This document shows positions 11,942 through 23,615 of a DNA stretch of 64,000 nt, one piece after another. Below the pieces are notes generated by a model. The model was not told the DNA's origin and ran no database searches. It saw only the letters and a program-made list of their open reading frames with translations. A program made the position numbers and the translations under genes. Location of the stretch: contig SWDT01000039.1 in NCBI GenBank assembly GCA_009193035.1, positions 62,001 through 126,000 on the forward strand. Direction: 5' to 3'. This DNA comes from Halicephalobus mephisto. Taxonomy: Eukaryota; Nematoda; Chromadorea; Rhabditida; Panagrolaimidae. Numbering within the stretch: position 1 is the first letter of the stretch; each line of letters starts with the position of its first letter.

Positions 11942-14900
11942 TTATAAGATGAATCCAATCAATACACATCGCACGGGGGATAGTCGCCTGTCCGTTTCTC
12001 CTGCTTGTCGCTGTCTTTCCATCGCAATACCAGCATTCAACGCAAAAAACCCAAAAAACACTGATACGACCTATCAACGAAAATAATCAATTTCTTAATT
12101 TTAATTTTAAAAAATAAAAATATCAATTTCTTAATTTTTATTTTCAAAAATTAAAATAATCAATTTCTTAATTTTTATTTTTAAAAATTAAAATATTAAT
12201 TTTTTAATTTTTATTTTTTAAAATAAAAATATCAATTTCTTAATTTTTATTTTCAAAAATTAAAATATCAATTTCTCAATTTTTATTCTTAAGAATTAAA
12301 ATATCAGTTTCTTAATTTTTATTTTTTAAAATTAAAATAATTAATTTCTTAATTTTTATTTTTTAAAATTAAAATATCAATGCACCGTATAAAAACAAAA
12401 ATTACTCGTATAATCAAGGAAAAAAATTACATCAATTACCAAAAATTTGAGCATAAACATTAACCAATGCAATCATACTACAGAGAATTATCGGTCCGAA
12501 AATAGCTCCTTCCAATCCTAGCCAGTACATTCCACCAATAATCGCCAGACCAGTCACATATGGATGACTATTCCTAAAAAATGATCAAAAATCAAATTCA
12601 ACATTATCAACCTTACTTGACTTCTCTATAAAATGCAGCATCAGCAAAACCGATAGGAGCAACACTTAAAACTGAAAAAACAATAGCAGCCACGGTTTCT
12701 TGTCTGATAAAATATAATTCAATAGCTCCAAAAATCAACACAGAATATGCTGGAAGAATAGGAATCGCTGCAAACAACGTAGCCAACACTAAAAAGTAAT
12801 ATAAATTTAAAAAAATCAAAAATTAAAATATAAATTAAAATAAAAAATAAAAAGTAATAAAAATTAAATTTTTTAAAATTTCAACTGAAAACGAAAAAAA
12901 TTTAAAATTAAAAAAGAATTAAATTTTTTAAAATTCCAAAACTGAAAATAAAAAAAAACTTTAAAAATTAAAAATCAAAACTTACAAGAAGGTATAAAAA
13001 CAACATTCAAATTAAATAAAGAATGTAAAAAATACGTATAAAGTCCATAAAAAAGTGCCATTTTAGCCGACAAAACAAATACTCCACTTATAGCGTTTTC
13101 AATTGCGGAAATAATATCAGCTCTTCTGTTTCCTACTTGTGATGTTCCGATTGATGAAGCCAAAATTTCCATCCATTGTAGTGGTAACCATCTATCATTA
13201 CTGTATGACAAAAGATAAAACACAATTGTCAAAAAAACTACTGTTTCAATAAAGAGATTCATCATGTCGAATCCAAAACTCAAAACAAATCCAAAAATCG
13301 CGAATAAAATCGAGCTTAAAACAGAAATATTAACGATCACAACTGCCCACAGAGATTGAACAATCTAAAAATCCGTAATAAAAATTAAAAATTAAACTCA
13401 TAAAACATACACTCAATACAGTATCAATATTGTCCTTCACAATTGCGGTTAATTCATTTTGGAAAATCTGCAGATTAGTAATGTGAGAAATATGGTCCAT
13501 CAAAGTTTCAGAGTTCGACAAAGCCTGGGCCGATGCATTAGTTGCTTGCAAATTTCGTTCTTCCCAAAGTTTATAAAATTGATCAATAAGCTAAAAGAAA
13601 TAAAATTATAAAAAATCACATTACAGTAGAACTTGAATATAAGATACCCCCGTGGGACCGGGCTAAGGAGTATGTTATAAGAAAGGATATACAGTCGACT
13701 CTCCATATAACGTAATCCAAGGCACCGGACAAAAATTACGTCAAATCGAAAGTCAATTTACATTATTTTGAAGGAAATTTTACCAGGATCAAAAAAAATA
13801 CGTTAAATCGAGAATCGACTGTATTACAGTGGGGGTAAATTTGAAGACAGACTAATCAAACTCACTCAGACCGTATGCTACAACAAGAGATATATTATAG
13901 CGGGGGGATCTTATATCCAAGTTCTACTGTATTACAAAAATCAAAATCCCCAAAAGTTTCAACACGAATTTCCAAAACTTTAAAAATTACAGTAACTCTA
14001 AATTTTCACTTTTCACAATTTCATAATAATTACGAATTTTAAAATTTCAAATTAGAATTCTTCCAAACTAGTTTCGACATAAATTTCTAGAACTATCCTA
14101 AAAAACTGAGTTACCAAATTTATCATTTTTTTATCATCACAAAATTTAAAGAATTATATTAATTTTAATATTTTTATTTTTAAAAAATCTTTAATTTTAA
14201 CAATTATTTAGAAACTATAATTTTTTAAATTTTAATATTTTTATTTTTAAAAAATCTTTAATTTTAACAATTATTTAGAAACTATAATTTTTTAATTTTT
14301 ATTTTTAAAAAATCTTTAATTTTAACAATTATTTAGTAACTATAATTTTTTAATTTTTATTTTTAAAAAATCTTTAATTTTAACAATTATTTAGAAATTA
14401 AAATTTTTTTAATTTTAATATTTTTATTTTTAAAAAATCTTTAATTTTAACAATTATTTAGAAACTATAATTTTTTCAATTTTAATATTTTTATTTTTAA
14501 AAAATCTTTAATTTTAACACTTATTTAGAAACTATAATTTTTTAAATTTTAATATTTTTATTTTTAAAAAATCCAACTTACCAACATAGCTTGTTGTTCC
14601 AATTCATCTGCACGTTGATTGTCTTTCGGATTTGCCAATGCACGAACATTCGAAGCTAACCAGATTCTTCCTTGTTGATATGCTTGTTCAACATAGTCAT
14701 CAATATTGTGATCTTTCAATTGTTTATCCGTATAGTTGACTGCATACTTGAGCCATTCAGGATTATTAGAAATCACATCCGATCCGAGTCTAATAAGATG
14801 AACTGTTTCGTTGTGAATTTGAAAAATAACAAAAAAAATACAAAAAACAGATCCAAAAGCCAACAAACTCATAACAAATACCGTAGCTAAGACATCCGAT

Positions 14901-16567
14901 TTCGATTTTAACGTAGAAATCATAAATCTGTCACTGGTAAATAATATTTTTAGAAATTTACGAAGAGATCCTGCGACGATAACGGTGAACATCATCGTCA
15001 CGTGCGGGGAAACATATCTCCAGAAATTCAAAACGTAAGTTTGGAGGCCGTTTGTGATTCCGATTCGTTGGTTCAGTCTCTTCAACATGGCATACTGTAA
15101 CGGCAAAAGAAATAAAACAAGTAAAAATTCATATTTGATTATCCATACAGTAATCACTAGTCCCATAATGACTTGGATATGACGGTCACTAGAAATAGGA
15201 ACAACAACATCGTCCAAAGCAGGCAATTGATCTGTCACATTAGCTCCGGCATCATGAATATTACCTTCTTCATTCATTTCTGGAGGATTTTCATCCGGCA
15301 AAAATTCATTATTATCCACAACTTCATTACGGTCCTCGATTTCGTCATCGTTAGCCTCCACGACACCGGCCGAGATCAGACCGAGGAGAACAGAAGTGGT
15401 GGTGAAAATCAAAGCCCGAAAAGGACCGCCGTAGTCGGAAATGTAAGCCAAGCCGTAGATCCAGATCGGAAGCGACAGACATCGGGCAAATTTCTTGTGA
15501 ATAGAATCTGGGTTCTGTACATAGAGCCAAGTACCGTAAGAAACAGCATAGAGCAAGATTAAAGGAAGTATCTAAGGACAACTGCTATCAGTGACTCCAG
15601 AATCAAAACTCACCCAAGAGCTGTAGTTCAAGAACTGAAGAGCGGAATCGATGTACTCGTACTTGCGTCCGATTAGGTAGAAAATCCCAGACAAAGTATT
15701 TTTGTAATTCAGTAATTTCAGGACTACAGCAACGATCCCGAAGTAGACTCCATTCCGGCTACAGAAAAATCCGAACATCCACTCGGACAAAGAAGTAAAA
15801 TGATCGTACGGCAACTTCATGATCCCGATAATCAAAGGAGTGTCAGTATTGTCCAAATGATCCAGCCAACCTGAATTGATAACGATGATAAAATTGAAAA
15901 ATAAAAATACCTTTGAATTTCAAGTCTAAACGATATTTAACAGGAAACAACACAGTTCCCAACAAAAACGCCCAAGTAACGGGGAGAAGAAACATATTCA
16001 TCATTTTGTAGACAGCATACAGACCAGCCAGAACTATTCCACCCTGGAAAAAGATCGAAATTGATAAAAAGTAAAAATTACACACAAAAATCAAAATTTA
16101 ATATAAGTGAATATATATGAAAAGTGGAAATTATGCATAAAAAGTTAAAATTATTTATAAAAATTTAAATCTGATATATAGAAATTTAAAATTATATAAT
16201 AAAATTAAGATTCGATATATGGAAATTTAAAGTTATATAATAAAATTAAGATTTGATATATGGGAATTTAAAATTATATATGAAAATTAAGATTTAATAT
16301 ATGGGAATTTAAAATTATATATGAAAATTAAGGTTTGATATATGGGAATTTAAAATTATATATGAAAATTAAGATTTAATATATGGGAATTTAAAATTAT
16401 ATATGAAAATTAAGGTTTGATATATGGGAATTTAAAATTACATATGAAAATTAAGGTTTGATATATGGAAATCGAAAACATACCAACATAAGAAACAGCA
16501 GATTGAAGCCAGCTTGTTTGATCGCAAATCGATGCTCACGAGAGACGTCTCCAGCTATGCCATCCAT
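11942..16567 (-). CDS. TMEM245 homologue (AI-2E transporter-like membrane protein)
   Basis: Nine exons (16567-16484, 16043-15911, 15870-15614, 15571-14582, 13590-13411, 13364-12986, 12788-12617, 12573-12440, 12060-11942) give 815 residues, close to the roughly 880 of human TMEM245. The protein is a multipass membrane protein related to bacterial AI-2E family exporters; its substrate is unknown. Conserved signatures include LLPVTWAFLLGTVLFPVKYR early on and, near the end, HPYVTGLAIIGGMYWLGLEG followed by AIFGPIILCS, the hallmark of the AI-2E-like C-terminal domain. An acidic, probably cytosolic loop (EANDDEIEDRNEVVDNNEF) interrupts the helices. The last exon uses the CAG at 12063-12061; that choice alone keeps frame and ends in a TAA overlapping an AATAAA signal. 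Introns carry a nested MITE and several tandem arrays. Confidence 0.88.
12080..12375. repeat. About eight copies of a 35-bp ATCAATTTCTTAATTTTTAT unit
   Basis: Tandem AT-rich units, ATCAATTTCTTAATTTTTAT followed by TTTTAAAAATTAAAAT, filling the last intron of the TMEM245 homologue. No coding or structural signal apart from the periodicity. Confidence 0.8.
13624..13929. mobile_element. Mariner/Tc1-like MITE, outer element
   Basis: The ends are inverted repeats: CAGTAGAACTTGAATATAAG on the left is mirrored by CTTATATCCAAGTTCTACTG on the right, and the pairing continues into ATnCCCCCG. TA dinucleotides flank both ends, as in Tc1/mariner insertions. There is no transposase ORF, so this is a non-autonomous element of about 306 bp. 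It lies in the TMEM245 intron between exons 4 and 5 and is itself interrupted by another element. Confidence 0.85.
13692..13821. mobile_element. Second MITE nested inside the first
   Basis: CAGTCGACTCTCCATATAAC at the left end is mirrored at the right end by TAAATCGAGAATCGACTG, with TA on each side. The element is 130 bp, has its own imperfect terminal inverted repeats of about 24 bp, and sits wholly within the 13624-13929 element. The nesting order shows it arrived later. Confidence 0.8.
14150..14575. repeat. Six copies of a 60-75 bp ATTTAGAAACTATAATTTTT unit
   Basis: Head-to-tail copies of AATCTTTAATTTTAACAATT, ATTTAGAAACTATAATTTTT and a variable A/T filler, ending directly at the splice donor side of TMEM245 exon 4. 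Copies are highly similar, indicating recent expansion. Confidence 0.85.
16100..16465. repeat. Tandem array with GATATATGGGAATTTAAAATT unit
   Basis: Seven to eight copies of a unit of about 45 bp, ATATATGGGAATTTAAAATT plus ATATATGAAAATTAAGnTTT, filling the first intron of the TMEM245 homologue between 16484 and 16043. Confidence 0.85.
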
Positions 16568-17841
16568 CGTGAAATCTGAAAGTTACAAAATCACAAGTTT
16601 CGGAGTAAGGCAAAAAATTCAACTCGCGAAAAACGATTGTTTGGTGCAAAAAAAAAATAAAAATGGCGGGAACAAGACGCACCACGCCAGAAACACCAAT
16701 TTCCAAAATTACGAAATAATTATTAAAGAAAAATAAAAATAAACTTTATTGTAAAATTACTTTAATAAAAATTTGCATAAAAGTTTTAATTTTTTGGATT
16801 TCGGGAAAATTGAAGGAATTTTTGTGAAATTTTTGAAGGTTTTTAAAGTTTTTAAGAATTTTTACTGAATACTAGAAGGTTCTACAGGATTTCTGAAGAT
16901 TTCCGAAGCTTCAATTGCATTCTAGAAATATTTACTGAATTCTAAAATCTCCTCCTCGATTTCAGAAGTTTCTACTGAACTTCAAAAATTTTTTATTCGA
17001 TTCCAGAAGTTTCAGAATCTTCCACTGAATTTTAGGTTTCTACTAAATTCTAAAATATCCTCGATTTCAGAAGTTTTTACAGAATTTTTGAAATTTCAGA
17101 ATTTTCCACTGAATTATAGGTTTCTACTGAACTTCAAAAATTTTTTATTCAATTCCAGAAGTTTCAGAATTTTCCACTCAATTATAGGTTTCTATTAAAT
17201 TCTAAAATCTATTCGATTTCAGAAGTTTTTACAGAATTTTTAAAATTTCAGAATTTTTATTTGATTTCAGAAGTTTCAGAATCTTCCACTGAATTATAAA
17301 TTTCTATTAAATTCTAAAATCTCCAACTTGATCCTAAAATTTCCAACAAGATCCTCTAAAAATTCTGAATTTTCTATTAGATTGCAAAATTTCTCACTGA
17401 ATTCTAGAATCTTCCACTAAATTCTTTTAAAATTTAAAATTTCACATATTCCAAAATCTCCTACTCAATCCCGGAAGTTTCTGCCGAATTCCAGAATCTT
17501 CTACAATGTTTCCAAAAAATTATAAATTGTCCAAAAACTTTCCAAAATTCAAATTTCCATAAAATTTTAAAGTACTTCAGAATCCTAAAATCACCCAAAA
17601 ATACCGTAATTTGCAAATTACAAAATCAAAGAACTTTGACATTTATTTGCCACCTGTTATAGTTTTGCTAAAGAGGAAATTACAACCCACATAATTTTTT
17701 TTAAATTTTTGATGACTCACGAAAATTAAATTTTAACGTTTATATTTATTTAGGAAGATTACAGCTGAGATCACCGCAACTATGATTTTTGAACGCGTGT
17801 TGGATGCTTCAGATTTGCATTCTTGGAGATAGTTGACCGGT
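16568..17841. other. Intergenic, degenerate short repeats
   Basis: Between the TMEM245 start and the PAN-gene stop. From about 16840 to 17620 it is made of degenerate copies of a motif like GAATTCTAGAATCTTCCACT and CAGAAGTTTCTACTGAATTC. A 92-codon open frame at 16458-16736 on the plus strand is Asn/Lys-rich, overlaps TMEM245 exon 1 antisense, and has no support as a gene. Confidence 0.55.
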
Positions 17842-19383
17842 CTATTTCAGATCCAGGTTCGTCACCGACGGGATTATAGCTGAACGGGAGCCGAACGAGT
17901 ACTCCAACGATGAAATTCTGGACATGCAAGAGCAGTCTCCGTCAAGTTCTTCTGAGCCTTTCGCCGGGGGACTCCAAGAGAAAATACCGTAACCTGGAAA
18001 GATAAAATTGACGATGTAAAATTTTACTCGTACAAATTTAGGATTGGAACCTCTGCTAAAGCGCACCCAACTGAGAGAGCGGGTCTCGAAGGGAACTTGC
18101 CTGCGTTACTGTAGCTTGAAAGAAAGCCGATCATCGTTTTCACTTTTCTCCTCTAATTGTTTTTATTACTTTTCTTATTTTTATTAATTTTCTTATTTTG
18201 TGTTATTGCTGATGTATTAGATTATTTTAACGCCCATATTTCGCGCGATCCTAAAGTGAGAATCTTTGCTCATCAATCACCTGTCCTGATGTAGCCGAAA
18301 AGACCTGTGTCGCGTTGTTATTTTTCATGCGTCGTTGATATATCAAATAGTTCTAATATTTCCCCATCTTTCACGTGACCCTGAAGTGCAAATCCCCGCG
18401 CATCAATAAGCTGTCCTAACATAACTGAAGGAATCGCGTTAATTGCGTCGTTAATATTGATATTAATATTACTGTTGCTATTGCTATTACTATACTGTGA
18501 CTCACTTGCACTATAGCTGACTATTAAATTATTTAGATTACCTTCATCTGTTTCCCATGACATTTAAATAAGCAATAACTCACTTGTGCAGTACTGTAGA
18601 CAGTCCTCTGTTCTAGGCAGTTTAATAGTCTGAGCAGCCCCACCTTGGATTCTTACGTTCCGAAGAGAGCATCCTTGTCCGTTATTGCTGTTAGCCTTCA
18701 GTCCAGAAGTCATCGCACTTGTTTTGAAGCTGTCCATAATAGCCGATTTCATGAAGCACCGGTTTCTGGTGCTATCAAAAGTGTAACTGAAATCCCCGAT
18801 TACTGATTTAAAGACCTGAATCAATTACTCACGCCAAGCAGCAAGGCGTCCGGGCACATTCCACACAGCACTGTTCAATGTCTGTAGCTGGAAATTCGTC
18901 ATAATTCCCACCCCGAAGTGCAATGTTCGGAAGGTAGAAGCAATTAGACGCTGAAAGCGCTTATCAATGATCATATAAAAATTTATGCAATTACCTAAAT
19001 GTGAACTTTGGAATATTTTTATACTGAAGTAAAAAGGAGGAAATTTCTGTTGAAATTTGTTTTTTACTTTCGTTCGCTTTGCGTGGGAATTCGAAAATTG
19101 AATAAAATCAAAAGCTTAAAGAAATTCTGCGAAGTTGTTTAAACACGAATTTTAGAATACTTAGAAATGGTTAAACTTGAAGTGAAAGGAAAAAGTACAA
19201 TTTTGGTAAATTGCCAGGTTTACCATTTTTCTCATTTTCGCGAACCTCTTTCACTTTGCGTGGGAATTAAAAAATTGAACTAATTTAATTTGAAATGGTT
19301 TTCAAATGAATTTAGAACTTACAGACACTGCGAACGACGGGTACTAAGAATATTAATACTGTCCCCACGCATTCGATCAACAT
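17842..19383 (-). CDS. Small secreted PAN/apple-domain protein
   Basis: Exons 19383-19323, 18950-18833, 18786-18584 and 17993-17842 join in frame to 177 residues; intron 2 is only 46 bp. The first exon encodes a hydrophobic leader (IECVGTVLIFLVPVVRSVS) directly after a TTTTCAGG acceptor, consistent with a trans-spliced 5' end. Two PAN/apple-like modules follow: NCFYLP ... IEQCCVECARTPCCLAYTFD ... NRCFMKS, then GCSLRNVRI ... EDCLQYCTSYGIFSWSPP ... CSCMSR. The Cys pattern (CC-x2-C-x3-PCCLA) is typical of nematode PAN proteins, which are extracellular and usually bind proteins or glycans. The partner is unknown. The 590-bp last intron contains a separate open frame. PAN assignment is by pattern only; a chance Cys-rich secreted protein is the alternative. 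Confidence 0.72.
18220..18563 (-). other. Intronic open frame with two diverged copies of a coding-like segment
   Basis: Inside the PAN-gene last intron an 81-codon frame (18563-18318) reads ...NSNSNSNININ... and then MLGQLIDARGFALQGHVKDG with EILELFDIS after it. A second diverged, interrupted copy of the same segment lies at about 18225-18305 (SGQVIDEQRFSL then a stop). Similarity is better at protein than at DNA level, as if an older coding fragment had been duplicated and was decaying. I do not recognise the family; it could be part of a transposon. Confidence 0.35.
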
Positions 19384-19560
19384 CCTGAAAACAGTATTTG
19401 AATAAATATTTTTCTCCGTCTCCCACGCTCTGAAATTAAAAATCACGTTTCGAATAAATTTGACTTTTGAAATTTCATAATATTGGAGAAAAACAAAGTT
19501 TAAGACAACCGGTAAATGAAAGTAAAAAACGAAAGTAATTACGATTTTCATTCATGCTAA

Positions 19561-20601
19561 ATGGACAAGGACCAGAGAAATCGGAAGTGGGAATGTTCGC
19601 CACGGGCAAAAATGGACCTAACTCGTTTGATGCGGAAACTTGGTAGAAAATGCAGTTGCAAGGCCATAGACAACTAAAGAGGAAAAAGAGTTAATTGAAC
19701 TGCGAACATAATTGTATACAATTTTGCAAAAATCATATTATTTTAAAAATTCGAAAATTAGTATTATGAAATTGTTTTAGCACGAATTTATAAAGTTTTT
19801 CGACTGGGATTTGAAATTGGGAAGTTTAGCGTTTATGTAGTTCTGTTTATATAAAGTCATAATTGTACTATTTTAATTAAAAATAAACTTTGCAGTCGAA
19901 TGGTCTAGGCGTGGGATTTTAGATGTTTTTAGAAACTACAGTAACCTATAATTTTAGTTTTTAATAGTTATTCGTAATATTGTACGATTTCGTAATTGAT
20001 TATTTTATTTAAAAAATTAAATAATTTTTTACAAAGCAGTTTCGAAGAAAATTTTTGGAAATTTAAATAATATAAAATTTCGAAGAACAATTTCGTAATT
20101 ATATTATTTAAAAAATTAAATAATTTTTGTAAAATAGTTTCGAAGAAAATTTTTGAAAATTTAAATAATTTTTAATTTTGATTTTTCGTGATGATTATTT
20201 TTTAATTTTTTTATAGTTAATTTTTAAAAATAAATTTCCTCTAAATAAATCCGGAAACTTCTGATTTACGATATTAAAGTACATAATCCTCTGTTTTCGA
20301 GGGTTTATTTTTATATATAGTACTGTATTCATAAATCCCAAAAAAGACAACTCCGAAAATAGGTTATTTCATTTTTTTAAAAATAAAAACATTCAAAAAT
20401 TCAGGATTCAATGTGAGCCAAAAAAGGTTATTTGGATTGGAGCATTCAAGAGGAAAAAGTGATTCAACATTAAGTGTACTTGAGGATGACGAAAAAACTC
20501 GCGTCTTCGATGTCGTTGATTCAATGGAATTCAACCATGAACTCTCAGAAACGATAACAACCGAGAAATTAAAAATCGCTGAAGTGCCTCCACGTAGTTG
20601 A
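19561..20601 (+). CDS. Possible small charged protein, two exons
   Basis: Exon 19561-19642 (MDKDQRNRKWECSPRAK...) can be joined through a GTAGAA donor and a TTCAG acceptor to exon 20405-20601 (FNVSQKRLFGLEHSRGK...), giving 92 residues in frame with a stop at 20599 and an AATAAA about 55 bp later. The product is hydrophilic, first basic and then acidic, with no signal peptide or membrane segment, and I recognise no family. The second exon has better codon-like composition than its surroundings. The start lies 177 bp from the divergently read PAN gene, so the two could share a promoter region. It could also be only the last exon of a differently built gene. Confidence 0.4.
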
Positions 20602-20689
20602 TGTTATCTAGACGACGAAAATCGTTTACGAAACCACATCATAACAAAGTTAAAAATAAAATTTATTGAAAAAGTTCTTTCAACAAAAA

Positions 20690-21130
20690 TTTTCGATTTT
20701 TTAAACTTTCTAAATTTTGAAAATTTTCGTAAAAATATTCGGATTTCTAAAATCGTCTGCTGAATTCTGGAAAGTTCCAAAAAATTATAAAATTCTGAAA
20801 TTGAACTTTCAGAATCTTTTTTGGATTCTGGAAAGTTTCAAAAAATCCTAAATTCCAACTTTTAAAATCTTCTGTTGGATTCTGGAAAGTTTCAAAAATT
20901 TATGAACTTCTAAATTCGAACTTTCAGAATCTTTATTGGATTCTGGAGTTTCAAAAATTTATAAAATCCTAAAGTCCAACTTTTAAAATCTTCTGTTGGA
21001 TTCTGGAAAGTTTCAAAAATTTATAAAATCCTAAATTCGAATTTTTAAAATCTTTACTGAATTCTGAAAGTTTCAAAAATTTATAAAATTCTGAATCTCC
21101 AGAAATTTCCGTGTGATTCTGAAAATTCTC
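20690..21130. repeat. Six to seven copies of a ~62-bp CTGGAAAGTTTCAAAAATTT unit
   Basis: Units of TTCTGGAAAGTTTCAAAAAT, TTATAAAATCCTAAATTC and GAACTTTCAGAATCTTTnTT in tandem, increasingly degenerate toward 21300. They lie just downstream of the possible small gene ending at 20601. Confidence 0.8.
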
Positions 21131-21604
21131 ATTAAATTATGAGGATTTCGAGAATCTGAAATTTTTCGAAATTCTGAAGTAATTTTATAATCTTCATTAA
21201 AATTATAGAGATTTTTGGAAAGTTCTGTTGAATTTTAAGTAATTTAAGAAAATTCTAGAAACTGAAAACTCTTAAAATTTATTAAAGATTTTGAAATATT
21301 TATAATTTTCATTATTTTTAACAATTTCGGAAAATTTCACTAGATTCTAAAAACTTTCAAACTTTTTAAAATTTTTAAAATCTTTTAATTTTTTTAAAAT
21401 TTAAAAATATTTATAATTTTCATTAATGTTCTTGATAATTTCAGAAAATTCTAAAGACTTTCAAAAATTTTAAGTTTTTTAAAAATAAAAAAAATTTTTA
21501 AAAATTTAAAATTTTCATTATTATTTTTGACAATTTCGAAATTTTCGAATAATTTAAAACCTTTTTCGAAATTTGAGTACGAAAAATAAATAATCATAAT
21601 TTTG

Positions 21605-21790
21605 ATGTTTTACGTAACGGACGTATTCAGAAGGCCTGTACACGGAGGTCAGGAAACGACTTCGCCGAAAATTACTAAACAGCCCAAAGTCAAGTTTGTT
21701 TGCCGTCGTTCCGACCAGTGCCAACAAAACAATTATCGTGTCGCTTATGATTGCCTGAAGGAGGTGTGCCAGTGCTGTCAATTCTTTTTA
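21605..21790 (+). CDS. Uncertain cysteine-rich coding segment
   Basis: An island of higher G+C in A/T-rich DNA reads MFYVTDVFRRPVHGGQ..., then VCRRSDQCQQNNYRVAYDCL and KEVCQCC. The spacing C-x6-C-x10-C-x5-C-x-CC resembles a small extracellular Cys-rich module. The frame runs to 21877, but the part after the last Cys (FFLNLILQLFL...) looks non-coding, so the true end is unclear. The opposite strand is also open over the same island (21781-21554). No upstream or downstream exon was found, so this may be an isolated exon, a gene remnant or part of a repeat. Confidence 0.3.
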
Positions 21791-21919
21791 AATTTAATAT
21801 TGCAACTTTTTTTGGAAAATTTTGTTCTTGGAAAAACAAATTACGTCATAATCGACCGATTATTTAATTTTGTTTAAAAAACATAAATAAGAAAATTTCG
21901 AAAATAAATGTAAATTCAG

Positions 21920-22650
21920 CTTGAATGAAGAGATAAACAGGATGTGGTTTGTGATTGGCTAGAAATCAGAACTTTGTTTTTCAAAGTTGGAATTATTGGT
22001 CAAAATTTTGATTTTTCGTGCTGAGACCTAACTTATGAGTCATGTTTGGATTAGAAAAATCTAATTAAATTTCAACTATCAATTTAGATAAAAAAGATTT
22101 TTGAAATTAAAAAAATCATAGATATTTCTTAATACGGAAAATCTGAAGTTAAATTTCGAAACTCAATTTCCATCTTTAATAATACGAAGTACTGCTTTTT
22201 CAAAGTTGAGACTCAGTTTGGAATTTGGACTTTTCGTGCTGAGACCCAACTTATGAGTCATGTTTGGATTAGAAGAATCTAATTAAATTTCAACTATCAA
22301 TTTAGATAAAAAATATTTTTGAAGCAGAAAAAATCAGATATTTCTTAATACAAAAAATCTGAAGTTAAATTTCAAAGCTCAATTTTCATCTTTAATAATG
22401 CGAAGTACTGCTTTTTCAAAGTTGACGGCCAGAGCTCGAGGTTATAATTTGGATTTTTCGTGTTGAGACAAAACTTTCAAAATTTGGACTTTTCGTTTTA
22501 AGACGACTTTTACAAATTTTTTTATTTAGAAAGATAATTTTATCTAAATCGACAATTGAAAGTTAGCTAGATTTTTAAAATTCAGACATGACTTACAAAT
22601 TGTATCTCAACACGAGGAATTCTAATTTCGATTTTGAACTCAGAGTTTCA
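21920..22650. repeat. Dispersed repeat, two direct copies, inverted copy at 30280-30545
   Basis: Copies at about 21960-22190 and 22195-22430 share TTTTTCGTGCTGAGACC(T/C)AA, CTTATGAGTCATGTTTGGAT and CGAAGTACTGCTTTTTCAAA. A third, shorter and more diverged copy follows at 22440-22650. The reverse complement of the same unit is at 30280-30545. Fragments such as TTTGGACTTTTCGTGCTGAG also occur at about 63137. No ORF is present and the element type is unknown. Confidence 0.8.
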
Positions 22651-22659
22651 ATTTTGATC

Positions 22660-23615
22660 ATACGGGCCACAGATCTTCAGTTTAGTAGGTTTAATTACCA
22701 CAAAACTGTTCGAAAAGGGCAACATTCAATTTTCTCAAAAAGTAAAGGATTAATGGTTTTTTAAAAAAACTATAGTCGTTGAAATTACCTTCATTTTGAT
22801 GATGCAATAATCCTGGGGGTTTTATTACGAAAAAATTACATTTTAAAAAATGGTCATTTTCCTACATATAAAATTGTAATTATAAAAAACACTAAAACAC
22901 ATATTTTTGGGAATTTACTAAATATCAGTTAAGTTAAAAAGATCAAAAATTTGGATTTTTATCTTGAAATGTCCTATATTTCGTAATAAATAAATATGCT
23001 CATTCCATAAGAGAAACTATACTTTTATAAGTTTTATACTTTCTGTACTTTTTATATTTTTTATACTTTTATAATTTTTATACTTTTATAATTTTATAAT
23101 TTTTACATTTTTTATATTTTTTATACTTTTATAATTTTTATAATTTTTACATTTTTTATACTTTTATACTTTTATAATTTTTATACTTTTATACTTTTAT
23201 AATTTTTACATTTTTTACACTTTTTATACTTTTATAATTTTATTCCTATTTTGCACAAAATCAGAGTTTACAACAATTAAGAGGAATTATCATTATTTTA
23301 AAGCAGTTAAAAATGAAAACATTGTCTGTCGTGAAAAGGCTCATTTTTTGACCCTGAAATGTGCTTTCTTGAGATAGACAGCTAATCTATTTTCTGAGCC
23401 ATTAGAGAGTGAATGATTTTTTTTATCAATTTTGTTTGTCAACGAAAATAATGAAATTCATTTGGTATCCATGAAGTCCTAAATTAATATTTACAAAATG
23501 TACAATTATTTTATAAACTTATTTTTAGTATTATTTGTTAGATATATTACTCGTTTACTGTGTTTTAAACTTTTTTAAATAAATAAATTTAAAAATTTTA
23601 GAAAATTTTTTTCAC
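22660..23615. other. Intergenic region upstream of the VWA-alpha-kinase gene
   Basis: No gene seen. Positions 23030-23240 are simple sequence made of ACTTTTATAATTTTTATA-like units. The promoter of the kinase gene probably lies at 23250-23600, which is less repetitive, but I see no defined regulatory site. Confidence 0.5.

Noticed and set aside
11745..12077. 110-codon minus-strand frame as the TMEM245 C-terminus
   Set aside because: It needs the acceptor ending at 12071 and gives an unnatural tail; the CAG at 12063-12061 keeps phase and ends at a stop overlapping AATAAA.
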